Shown here: in pieces, positions 17,801 to 24,854 of the stretch
How the letters are laid out: each line of letters begins with the position of its first letter
How positions within the stretch are numbered: the stretch's first letter is position 1
Assembly: GCA_016934455.1 (NCBI GenBank)
Contig: JAFGSX010000095.1
Coordinates: 1 to 42,535, forward strand
DNA length: 42,535 nucleotides
Reading direction: 5' to 3'
From: Deltaproteobacteria bacterium
GTDB lineage: Bacteria; Myxococcota; JACRCW01; JAFGSX01
Notes under the pieces: model-generated
Databases searched by the model: none
Told to the model about the DNA's origin: nothing
Seen by the model: only the letters and a program-made list of their open reading frames with translations
Translations under genes and position numbers: made by a program

Positions 17801-18947
17801 CCGGGTCGACGAGGCCGCCGACGGCGAGGCGGCGCTGCGCGCGGTGCGCGGCATCCCGCCGGGCGAGGCGAGCTACCGCATCATCCTGCTCGACTGCATG
17901 ATGCCGGGCGCCAACGGTTTCGAGGTGGCGCAGGCGCTGCGCACCGAGGGCGTCGACGAGCGCTGCGTCATCATCATGCTGTCGAGCCTCGACGAAAAAG
18001 GCGATCGCGAGCGCTGCCACCGGCTCAAGATCGCGCAGTTCCTGGTCAAGCCGGTGAGCCCGTCGTCGCTGTACAACGCCATCGTCGGCGTGCTCGGCCA
18101 GCAGCGCGCGGTCGAGACGGCGGCGCGACCGCTGCCCGAGGCGGCCAGCGCGTTGACCGCGCTGCCGCGCGACCTGCGGATCCTGGTCGCCGAGGACAAC
18201 CCGGTCAACGTCAAGGTGGTGGTGCGCCTGCTCGAGCGCGTCGGCCTGAGCGCGCTGGCGGCCGAGAACGGCGTGCAGGCGCTGCAGACGCTGCAGCGCG
18301 AGCAGATCGACCTGGTGCTGATGGACGTGCAGATGCCCGAGCTGGACGGGGTCGAGGCCACGCGCCGGATCCGCAGCGCCGAGCAGGGCAGCGGCCGGCA
18401 CCTGCCGATCATCGCTTTGACCGCGCACTCGATGCGCGGCGACCGCGAGCGCTTTCTCGCCGCCGGCATGGACGATTACCTGGCCAAGCCGATCAACGCC
18501 GCCGATTTTTACAAAATGCTGATCAAGCACGCGCCGCGGACCAAGGCCGCGCCGCCTGCCCAGCCCGCGGCGGACGCTGCCGCACCGGCGGCTGCAGCGC
18601 CAGCCGCGCCGTTCATCGACGCGCGAGACCTGAGCGATCGGCTGGGCGGCGACGACGAGCTGATGCGCGAGCTGCTCGGCATGTTCATCGCCGAATGCGA
18701 GGCGGCGCTGCAACGGGTGGTGCACGCGGTCCAGGGCGGCGACGCGGCCACGGTGCGGGCAGCGGCACACTATTACAAGGGCATGGCCGGCAATGTCTCG
18801 GCGTCGGCGCTGCGCGCCCACTGCTACGAGATGGAGCAGCGCGGGGCCGCGGGCGATCTCGGTGGCATGGAGGAGCTGGTCGAGCGGTTGCGCGGTCTGA
18901 CCGCGCGGACGGTACAGGCGATCCGAGACCGTCTCGGATCGTCGTAG
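14886..18947 (+). CDS. Hybrid sensor histidine kinase: five PAS domains, HisKA, HATPase, two REC, Hpt
   Basis: 'FVANMSHEIRTPMNGVM', 'VADTGIGIAPGQIDRIF', 'KYGGTGLGLTICKRLVEMMGG', 'ILLDCMMPGANGFE...LVKPVS', 'LVLMDVQMPELDGVEATRRIR...LAKPI', Hpt 'AAHYYKGMAGNVSA'. GTG 14886 chosen; the ORF is open from 14742. Confidence 0.93.
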   Translation: MTEQRDSQTADSSEAKFRAIFDSTTDAIMLLDERGFFDCNPATLEMFGLATKQEFVALHPAQLSPPLQPDGSDSRQASNRHIAVAFETGGKKFEWMHRRFSGDDFPAEVWLTRFEIAGKPVLQATVRDISERKRVEDALRESEEQYRSLVTNVNIGVYRNTPGPQGRFLRANPAIVQMFGYGSEEEFLGIHVSDLYHDQAERQKFVGEILAAGSIKNREIFLRRKDGSPFWGAVTARVVYGDQGEIKWLDGVIEDISERKRVEKALRQDITERRQAEEQLRESERRLADILQFFPDPTLVIDNHGRVTAWNRAIEELTGVPAAEMLGTGDREYALPFYGERRPILIDLALQGDPEIEKKYTTISRQGDTLAGEAYTPRLRNGKVHLTATASVLRDATGEIVGAIESIRDNTERKQAEEKLRQSERRLTDLLQFLPDATFVIDRDGVVTAWNKAIEDLTGVPAAAMLGKGNREYALPFYGERRPLLLDLTLRPDPELEKKYSNLVWRGSTLSGEAVAPALPGGAACVFGAAATLRDADGAIIGAIESVRDITDRKQLEQALRESEQRTRGILENAPVGIFRSTPGGRLLSINPEGVRICGYRSFADLRQAIGDRARNLFVDPADYDRFGAALEKHGAVIDFEFLGKRAGGHQFWVSMHATLSRDDTGRSLYLDGFFIDVSERKQLEEVLRQAKELAEAAARAKAEFVANMSHEIRTPMNGVMAMIDLALDTELSGEQREYLELARSSAESLLTVINDILDFSKIEAKKLEIEQVEFSLSEAIDAVLPLIGVEAHHKGLELMCEIAPGVPSQLIGDPVRLKQVLLNLLKNAVKFTSRGHVLLGVKQRPAPGDDEVELELTVADTGIGIAPGQIDRIFDSFTQSDASTTRKYGGTGLGLTICKRLVEMMGGAIWVESAPGQGSVFHFTVRLRRQAAARPVAPLTLPELTGLRVLVVDDNDLNRLILTKYLTSWGTRVDEAADGEAALRAVRGIPPGEASYRIILLDCMMPGANGFEVAQALRTEGVDERCVIIMLSSLDEKGDRERCHRLKIAQFLVKPVSPSSLYNAIVGVLGQQRAVETAARPLPEAASALTALPRDLRILVAEDNPVNVKVVVRLLERVGLSALAAENGVQALQTLQREQIDLVLMDVQMPELDGVEATRRIRSAEQGSGRHLPIIALTAHSMRGDRERFLAAGMDDYLAKPINAADFYKMLIKHAPRTKAAPPAQPAADAAAPAAAAPAAPFIDARDLSDRLGGDDELMRELLGMFIAECEAALQRVVHAVQGGDAATVRAAAHYYKGMAGNVSASALRAHCYEMEQRGAAGDLGGMEELVERLRGLTARTVQAIRDRLGSS
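15723..16562 (+). repeat. Tandem internal PAS-domain duplication (two 420 bp units)
   Basis: Unit starts at 15723 (LRESERRLADILQFFPD) and 16143 (LRQSERRLTDLLQFLPD). The stretch 'cgcgaatacgcgctgccgttctacggcgagcggcggcc' recurs exactly at a 420 bp offset. Confidence 0.85.
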
Positions 18948-18958
18948 GGGGCGCTGCC

Positions 18959-19888
18959 ATGAACGTGCTGGTGGTCGAGGACGATCCGGTCCACTGCAGG
19001 CTGATCGCGAGCCTGCTCGATCGCTGGGGTTACCCGGTGCGCACCGCCGGCGACGGGGAGCAGGCGCTGCGGGTGCTCGAGGAGAACACCGCCATCCAAC
19101 TCGCAATTGTCGACTGGATGATGCCCAAGCTCGACGGCATCGAGCTGTGCCGCGAGATCCGGCGCCGCTTCAACGAACCGTACCTGTACCTCGTGCTGCT
19201 CACCTCGCGCGACCAGCGCGACGACATCGTCACCGGCTTCGACGCCGGCGCCGACGACTACCTGATCAAGCCGGTGCACCACACCGAGCTGAGCGCGCGG
19301 CTGCGCGCCGCCAAGCGCATCCTCGATCTGCAGGAGAAGCTGCTGGCGGCGCAGGAGACGCTGCGCGTGCAGGCCATGCACGATGCGCTGACCGGCATCT
19401 GGAACCGCGGCGCCATCTTCGAGGCCCTGGGCCGGGAGCTCGATCGGACCAAGCGGCAACAGAGCCCGCTGGCCGTCATCATGATCGATCTCGACCACTT
19501 CAAGCAGATCAACGACCGGCACGGCCACCTGGTCGGCGATCAGGTGCTGCGCGAGGCGGCGCAGCGCATCCGGAGCGCGGTGCGCTCGTACGACAGCGTC
19601 GGCCGCTACGGCGGAGAGGAATTTCTGCTGGTGGCGCCCGGCTTCGACGCCGGGCAGGCGCTGGAGTTTGCCGAGCGCGTGCGGCGTCTGTTCGCCACCA
19701 ACCCGATCGTCACCAGCGCCGCTTCGCTTCCGGTGACGATGAGCCTCGGCGTGGTGGTCGTCGAAGCCGGACAGGAGCTCGCCAACGAGCGGGTGCTGGC
19801 AGCGGCCGACGATGCCCTGTACCGGGCCAAGAGCGGCGGCCGCGACCGGGCGGTGCTGGGAACCGTGCTAAGAGAGGAGAAGCCATGA
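18959..19888 (+). CDS. Response regulator with GGDEF diguanylate cyclase output
   Basis: REC 'MNVLVVEDDPVHCRLIASLL...LAIVDWMMPKLDG...LIKPV'; 'DALTGIWNRGAI', 'IDLDHFKQINDRHGHLVGD', 'RSYDSVGRYGGEEF' (RxxD I-site plus GGEEF). Confidence 0.95.
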   Translation: MNVLVVEDDPVHCRLIASLLDRWGYPVRTAGDGEQALRVLEENTAIQLAIVDWMMPKLDGIELCREIRRRFNEPYLYLVLLTSRDQRDDIVTGFDAGADDYLIKPVHHTELSARLRAAKRILDLQEKLLAAQETLRVQAMHDALTGIWNRGAIFEALGRELDRTKRQQSPLAVIMIDLDHFKQINDRHGHLVGDQVLREAAQRIRSAVRSYDSVGRYGGEEFLLVAPGFDAGQALEFAERVRRLFATNPIVTSAASLPVTMSLGVVVVEAGQELANERVLAAADDALYRAKSGGRDRAVLGTVLREEKP

Positions 19889-20250
19889 GGCGCATACTCA
19901 TCGTCGACGACGACCCTACCATCACCACACTCGAGGACAAGGTGCTGTCGCGCGAGGGTTACCAGGTGGTGGCAGCCGCCGACGGCGAGACGGCCAAGGC
20001 GCTGCTGCGCGAACAGCACTTCGACCTGCTGTTGCTCGACATCATGATGCCCGGCGTCGACGGCTTCGAGGTGGCGCGGGCCTTTCGCAGCGAGAGCAAG
20101 AACAAAAAGGTGCCCGTCATCTTCGTCACGTCGCGCACCGACGGCGCGGCGATGAAGGAGGGCTTTAAGGCTGGCGGGACGTTCTTCCTGGCCAAACCGC
20201 TCAACTCGATCCAGCTCAAACGGCTGGTCAATTCGCTGATCGCGGAGTAG
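19885..20250 (+). CDS. Stand-alone receiver-domain response regulator
   Basis: 'MRRILIVDDDPTITTLEDKVLSREGYQV...LLLLDIMMPGVDGFEVARAF...VIFVTSR...FLAKPLN'; ATGA overlap with the upstream gene. Confidence 0.95.
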   Translation: MRRILIVDDDPTITTLEDKVLSREGYQVVAAADGETAKALLREQHFDLLLLDIMMPGVDGFEVARAFRSESKNKKVPVIFVTSRTDGAAMKEGFKAGGTFFLAKPLNSIQLKRLVNSLIAE

Positions 20251-20274
20251 CGGCCCGCCGGATCGGCTCCGACC

Positions 20275-21213
20275 TCACGCCGGGAACGCGGCGGCGGAGA
20301 ACACGCGGTTCTTGCCGGCGCGCTTGGCCTCGTACTGCGCCGCGTCCGCGGCCGCCACCAGCTCGTCCACGGTGGCGCCGTGCAGGGGAAAGGCCGCCAC
20401 GCCCACGCTGACGGTCAACGGCCCGGGGAGGCCGTCGGCCAGCGACGACCAATCGAGCGCCGCCGCGGCCTCGCGAATCCGGTTGGCCTTGATCAGGCCG
20501 CCGCTCAGCGGCGTGTCCGGCAGCACCACGCAGAATTCCTCGCCGCCGTAGCGGACGGCGAAATCCGACGCCCGCAGGCCGCCATCCTCGGAGCTGAAGA
20601 GGCGGGAGATGCTCCGCAGCACCTGATCGCCCACCGCGTGCCCGAACCGATCATTGATGCGTTTGAAGTCGTCCACGTCGATGAAAAGGACGCACAGCGG
20701 TTTTTGACAGCGGCGCTCGCGGGCCAGCTCGAGCTTGAGGTGCTCGACGAAGTAGCGGCGGTTGAACAGGTTGGTCAGGCTGTCGCGCGTCGCCAGCCTC
20801 CTGTTCTCCCGATTCTGGTACAGCGCGTCGACCAGGGTCTTCAGGTCCACGGTGTGAAACGGCCGCTCCAGGTGGCGCTGGGCGGCCGCCGTGCCCGAGG
20901 TCTCGACCAGGGATGCGTAGTCGTGGCGCCCGGTGACCAGCACCCTGATGGTGTCGGGTAGCTCGCTCCGGATGCGCGCCAGGAAGGCAGCGCCGTCGAT
21001 GCTGGAGAGCTGCTGCTCCGTCACCACCACGTCGGGGCGGATCGAGCGCGCGATCGTCAGCGCCTCCTCGCCGTCGCGGGCCTGGTGGATCGCGAACTGG
21101 CGGTCGAAGGCCCGCGACAGGAACCTGAGATTGGATTCCTCCTCGTCGACCACCAGCATGTGGCCGATGGAGGAGTGCGTCGAGGATGCGCGCTGCGTCG
21201 GATCGAGGCTCAT
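20275..21213 (-). CDS. Diguanylate cyclase with a degenerate N-terminal receiver domain
   Basis: 'MLVVDEEESNLRFLSRAF', 'PDVVVTEQQLSSIDG' (Asp to Glu), 'HLERPF' (Lys to Arg); GGDEF domain 'DSLTNLFNRRYF', 'FIDVDDFKRINDRFGHAVGD', 'RASDFAVRYGGEEF'. Confidence 0.93.
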   Translation of the reverse strand: MSLDPTQRASSTHSSIGHMLVVDEEESNLRFLSRAFDRQFAIHQARDGEEALTIARSIRPDVVVTEQQLSSIDGAAFLARIRSELPDTIRVLVTGRHDYASLVETSGTAAAQRHLERPFHTVDLKTLVDALYQNRENRRLATRDSLTNLFNRRYFVEHLKLELARERRCQKPLCVLFIDVDDFKRINDRFGHAVGDQVLRSISRLFSSEDGGLRASDFAVRYGGEEFCVVLPDTPLSGGLIKANRIREAAAALDWSSLADGLPGPLTVSVGVAAFPLHGATVDELVAAADAAQYEAKRAGKNRVFSAAAFPA

Positions 21214-21301
21214 GGCGGTTCCCCGTGCATCACCGGGATCTGGCGAGACACGAGTTCTTGAACAAAAAAACCGCCAATGCAAGTGGCGACTGCAGGGGGG
21301 G

Positions 21302-22855
21302 TCAGCCCGCCAGCTCCTCGCGCGCGCGCTGCGCCACGCGCGCGAACGGCACCCTGGTCAGCTCTTCCATCAGGGCGCGCGCGCCGCCGTCCTCCATCTG
21401 GAACTTGACGACGTTGAAGCAGCCCCAGGCGGTCTTCTCGGTCGGGTCGGCGGCGAGCCGGCTGCGCAGGAACTTGAGCGCCTCGGGCAGCGGCATCAGC
21501 CGGTCCATGCCGCCCAGCGCGTTGCCGCGCACCTCCTCGTCCGGGTCGCTGGTCGCCGCGCGCATGAACAGCTCCTTGAGCTCCTGGTGCTCGGACATGT
21601 TGCAGGCCTGCCACGCCATCTTGCGCCGCACCTCGACGCTCGGATCGGACAGCAGCGCCTGGACGATGGTCGCGGTGCGCGGATCGACCGGCAGCCAATG
21701 CACGCAGTCGGCCAGCTCCTCGCGCACCGAGCTGTTCTGGTTCTGGGTATGCTGCTGCAGGGTGTCGAGGACCAGGTCGGCCATGCCGTGGTGATGGGCG
21801 ATGGTGATCGCCGACAGACAGGCCGTCTGCACGTCGGGCGACTGGTCGCGCGCCGCGGCCTGCACCGCGCGCTCGACCATGGCGCGGTCATCGGAGAAGT
21901 CGGCGAAGGCGCGATAGGCGGCGGCGCGCACGCCCGGGTCGGCGTCGTCGGTCAGCGCCAGGATCAACTGCTTGCGCTCGGGCAGCTCCTTGTCGGCGTC
22001 GAAATAGAGGCGGGTCGCCATCTCCGTGCGCACCTCGGGGTCGCGGTGACTGGCCAACTGTCGCACCAGCGGCAGCCCGCCCTCCTCCGCGAACTTGGCG
22101 GCGACCGTCACCACCTCGCGCATCATGTCGCTCGACAGCGACGGGTCGACGGCCATGGCCTCGAGCGCCTTGATGTGCTCGGGTGTGGCGCGGTTGTTGA
22201 GCACGTTGCCCCAGGCGGCCAGCGCCGCGGTGCGCACGCGCTCGCTGTTGCCCGGCCCCATCTTCTGGGCCAGCCAGGGCGCGATGTTGACGAAGTTGTT
22301 GTCGGCGTCGTAGGCGGCGCACAGCAGATCGGAGAGCGCTCGGCACAGCGTGTCCTCTTCCCGCGACATCAGGTCCGGGAACCGCCCCAGGATCTCCTCC
22401 TGCTTGGGCTTGCCCTTGAACAGGCCGCCGAACAGCCCCGGGTTGGCGCCCTCGGAGTTGGGCGAGATCACCTTGAGCTCGGTGTCGGCCGCAGGGTCCT
22501 TGACGCCCGGGATGTCGGCGGTCGCCATCACCTTGTAGGTGCCCTTGGGGTCGGTGCCGGTGGGCACCTGAAAGCTGAACTCGTACTTCTGCAGGCTGGC
22601 CGGCGGCAGATCCTGGTTGGCCACCACCGTGTTGTCGAGCAGCACCTGCATGTCGATCTGGGGCAGGCTCTGGCCGGGCTTGGTCGTCACCTTGACGTAG
22701 ACCAGCCGCACCTTGAGCGCGTTGAGCTTGAGCGGCTTCTTGCCGCCCGACAGCGTACAGGCGCCGGACAGCGTGCCGCCCTCGGGGATCATGTCGGTGT
22801 CGAGCTTGAGATCGAGCTTGGTGCCACCGCCGAACATCTTGTCGAGCAGACCCAT
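21302..22855 (-). CDS. Spo0M/arrestin-like N-terminal domain fused to HEAT repeats
   Basis: N-term 'MGLLDKMFGGGTKLDLKLDTDMIPEGGTLSGACTLSGGKKPLKLNALKVRLVYV' resembles Spo0M; the rest is HEAT-like ('DPEVRTEMATRLYF', 'DADPGVRAAAYRAFADF', 'DPSVEVRRKMAWQA', 'DPDEEVRGNALGGM'). Confidence 0.8.
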   Translation of the reverse strand: MGLLDKMFGGGTKLDLKLDTDMIPEGGTLSGACTLSGGKKPLKLNALKVRLVYVKVTTKPGQSLPQIDMQVLLDNTVVANQDLPPASLQKYEFSFQVPTGTDPKGTYKVMATADIPGVKDPAADTELKVISPNSEGANPGLFGGLFKGKPKQEEILGRFPDLMSREEDTLCRALSDLLCAAYDADNNFVNIAPWLAQKMGPGNSERVRTAALAAWGNVLNNRATPEHIKALEAMAVDPSLSSDMMREVVTVAAKFAEEGGLPLVRQLASHRDPEVRTEMATRLYFDADKELPERKQLILALTDDADPGVRAAAYRAFADFSDDRAMVERAVQAAARDQSPDVQTACLSAITIAHHHGMADLVLDTLQQHTQNQNSSVREELADCVHWLPVDPRTATIVQALLSDPSVEVRRKMAWQACNMSEHQELKELFMRAATSDPDEEVRGNALGGMDRLMPLPEALKFLRSRLAADPTEKTAWGCFNVVKFQMEDGGARALMEELTRVPFARVAQRAREELAG

Positions 22856-22962
22856 GACTCGCTCCTTTGTGTTGTGGGGCAGAACAGAGATCAGCGTTGT
22901 ACCACTGATCGCGCCGCCGTCGTACAATCCGCCGGCCGATATTGCGAGACTGGAGTTGGACG

Positions 22963-24483
22963 ATGGCGACCGACCTGGGGCTCAAGAAGCAGGACTTGGC
23001 GCAGATCGAGGCGCGCGGCATGACCGTCGGCCAGGTGAAGGCGATCGTCGACAAGCTGCGCCGCCCGCCCAAGTTCGTGGCGCTGGAGAAGGCCGCCACC
23101 CGTTACGACGGCGTCTTCGATCTGCCGGACGTCGAGCTGCTGGCGGCGCGCTTCGGCCAGCTCCGGCAGGTGCCGATGAAGTTCGCGCCGATGTCGGGTG
23201 CGGCGTCGCGCATGTTCGGCTTTCTCGAGCGGGTCGCAGCCGGCCAGGGCAAGGGCGACGACGACGCCAAGGCCAAGCGCCTGGCCGCGGCGCTCGATCC
23301 GCGAACGGCCGGACCGCGCCTGGCCTTTCGCGAGCCGCTGGTGGCCGCGCTGGCGCGGCGGGGCCTCGATCTGGACGCGCTGCTCGGGCGCGGCGAGCTC
23401 AAACCGGTGATCGCCGGTCTGATCGACGACGCCGGGCTGGGCTATCGCGGCAAGCCCAAGGCGCTGATCCCGTTCCACCTGCGCGACGGCCGGCCGGTTT
23501 ACGCGCTGGAGGAGCACCTGGCCGAGGCCGCGGCCTACGCCGGCAACCGGCTGCACGTCACCATCTCGCCCGAGCACCGGCCGCTCTACGACGCCGCGCT
23601 CGAGGAGATCCGCAGACAGAGCCCGGCGCTCAAGAAGGTCGAGATCGAGTTCTCCGAGCAGCACCGGGCCACCGACTCGGTCGCCATCGACGCCGAGACC
23701 GGCGCCCTCGTGCGCGAAGGCGACGGCACCATCGCCTTCTTCCCGGCCGGCCACGGCTCGCTGCTGCGCAACATCGACCGGCTCGGCCGGCCCGCGGTGC
23801 TGCGCAACGTCGACAACGTGCCCAAGCCGGAGGCCGCGCGGCGCCTGGTGGTGCGCTGGCACCAGGCGTTTGCCGTGGTGCTGGCCGACGTCAAGGCCGT
23901 GGTCGCCGAGGCGCTCGTCGCGATCGACGACGGCCGCGCCAGCGAACGCCTGCTCGACGGCTGCCTCAGCCGGCTCGAAGCGCTGCGCGTCAACCTGTTC
24001 CTCGAGCGGCTGCAGTACCGGCGCGCCAACCTGGAGCAGAAGCGCGCGCTGATGCAGGTTGCCCTCGACCGGCCTTTTAAAATAATGGGCGTGGTCAAGA
24101 ACCAGGGCGAGCCGGGCGGCGGGCCGTTCGTCGTCAACTACGGCGGCCAGCGCATCGTCTCGATCGTCGAGAAGGACGAGATCGCGCCCGAGCAGCGCTC
24201 GCTGATGGCCGACGGCGAATTTTTCAATCCGGTCGACCTGGTGATCGATCCCACCGATCACCGGGGCCAGCCGTACGACCTGACGCGCTTTGTAAACCAC
24301 AACCGCCACTTCATCGTGCGCAAGCCCTACCGCGGCCGCGACGTGATCAGGCTCGAGCACCCGGGCCTCTGGAACGGCGCCATGGACGGCTGGAACTCGC
24401 TGGTGGTCGCGATGCCGATCGAGGTCTTCGCCCCGGTCAAGGAGGTGACCGACCTGCTGCGTCCCGAGCACCAGGACGCGTGA
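22963..24483 (+). CDS. DUF4301 family protein
   Basis: 'PMKFAPMSGAASRMFGFL', 'EEHLAEAAAYAGNRLHVTISPEHRPLY', 'FSEQHRATDSVAID', 'FFPAGHGSLLRNIDRLGRPAVLRNVDNVP' fit the DUF4301 motif order. Confidence 0.85.
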   Translation: MATDLGLKKQDLAQIEARGMTVGQVKAIVDKLRRPPKFVALEKAATRYDGVFDLPDVELLAARFGQLRQVPMKFAPMSGAASRMFGFLERVAAGQGKGDDDAKAKRLAAALDPRTAGPRLAFREPLVAALARRGLDLDALLGRGELKPVIAGLIDDAGLGYRGKPKALIPFHLRDGRPVYALEEHLAEAAAYAGNRLHVTISPEHRPLYDAALEEIRRQSPALKKVEIEFSEQHRATDSVAIDAETGALVREGDGTIAFFPAGHGSLLRNIDRLGRPAVLRNVDNVPKPEAARRLVVRWHQAFAVVLADVKAVVAEALVAIDDGRASERLLDGCLSRLEALRVNLFLERLQYRRANLEQKRALMQVALDRPFKIMGVVKNQGEPGGGPFVVNYGGQRIVSIVEKDEIAPEQRSLMADGEFFNPVDLVIDPTDHRGQPYDLTRFVNHNRHFIVRKPYRGRDVIRLEHPGLWNGAMDGWNSLVVAMPIEVFAPVKEVTDLLRPEHQDA

Positions 24484-24498
24484 GGCGTGACGGGGCAC

Positions 24499-24762
24499 TC
24501 AGTCGACGCGCGCGCACCGGATGTCGTACAGCGTGCGCTGCCAGCAGCGGTAGACCTGCCGCTCGCCGCATCCGGTGGCGGTGTACTCGCGCGCGTCCTC
24601 CTCGGGGATGGCGCGGGTCTCGGTCACCTCGATCTCGTAGTAGGAGCAGAGCGAGCTCTGGGTGAAGCGCTCGCGCACGATGCGCGGCGCCGAGGCGCAG
24701 CCCGCCAGCAGCGCCGAGCCTATGACGACGAGGCAGAGGGCTGTCCGTGCCAGACTTCGCAT
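24499..24762 (-). CDS. Small hypothetical lipoprotein
   Basis: 'LVVIGSALLAGCAS' lipobox; Cys-containing mature part (SLCSYYEIEVTETRAIPEEDAREYTATGCGERQVYRCWQ). Confidence 0.65.
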   Translation of the reverse strand: MRSLARTALCLVVIGSALLAGCASAPRIVRERFTQSSLCSYYEIEVTETRAIPEEDAREYTATGCGERQVYRCWQRTLYDIRCARVD

Positions 24763-24854
24763 GGCGACAGACGGTAGAGGCGGCGGCGCGGCGTTGTCAA
24801 GGTGACGCGACCGGCGGCCTCGCCAATTTACCTCGGCGCTGATATTGATGAAAG

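Noticed and set aside
15626-18950. Long + strand ORF (1420 aa) overlapping the hybrid kinase in another frame
   Set aside because: Arg/Ala-rich shadow frame typical of high-GC codon bias; only the part from 18959 on is real (REC-GGDEF).
16701-19106. 801 aa antisense ORF across the kinase
   Set aside because: Antisense shadow of a gene with clear kinase motifs; no recognised domain in the antisense product.
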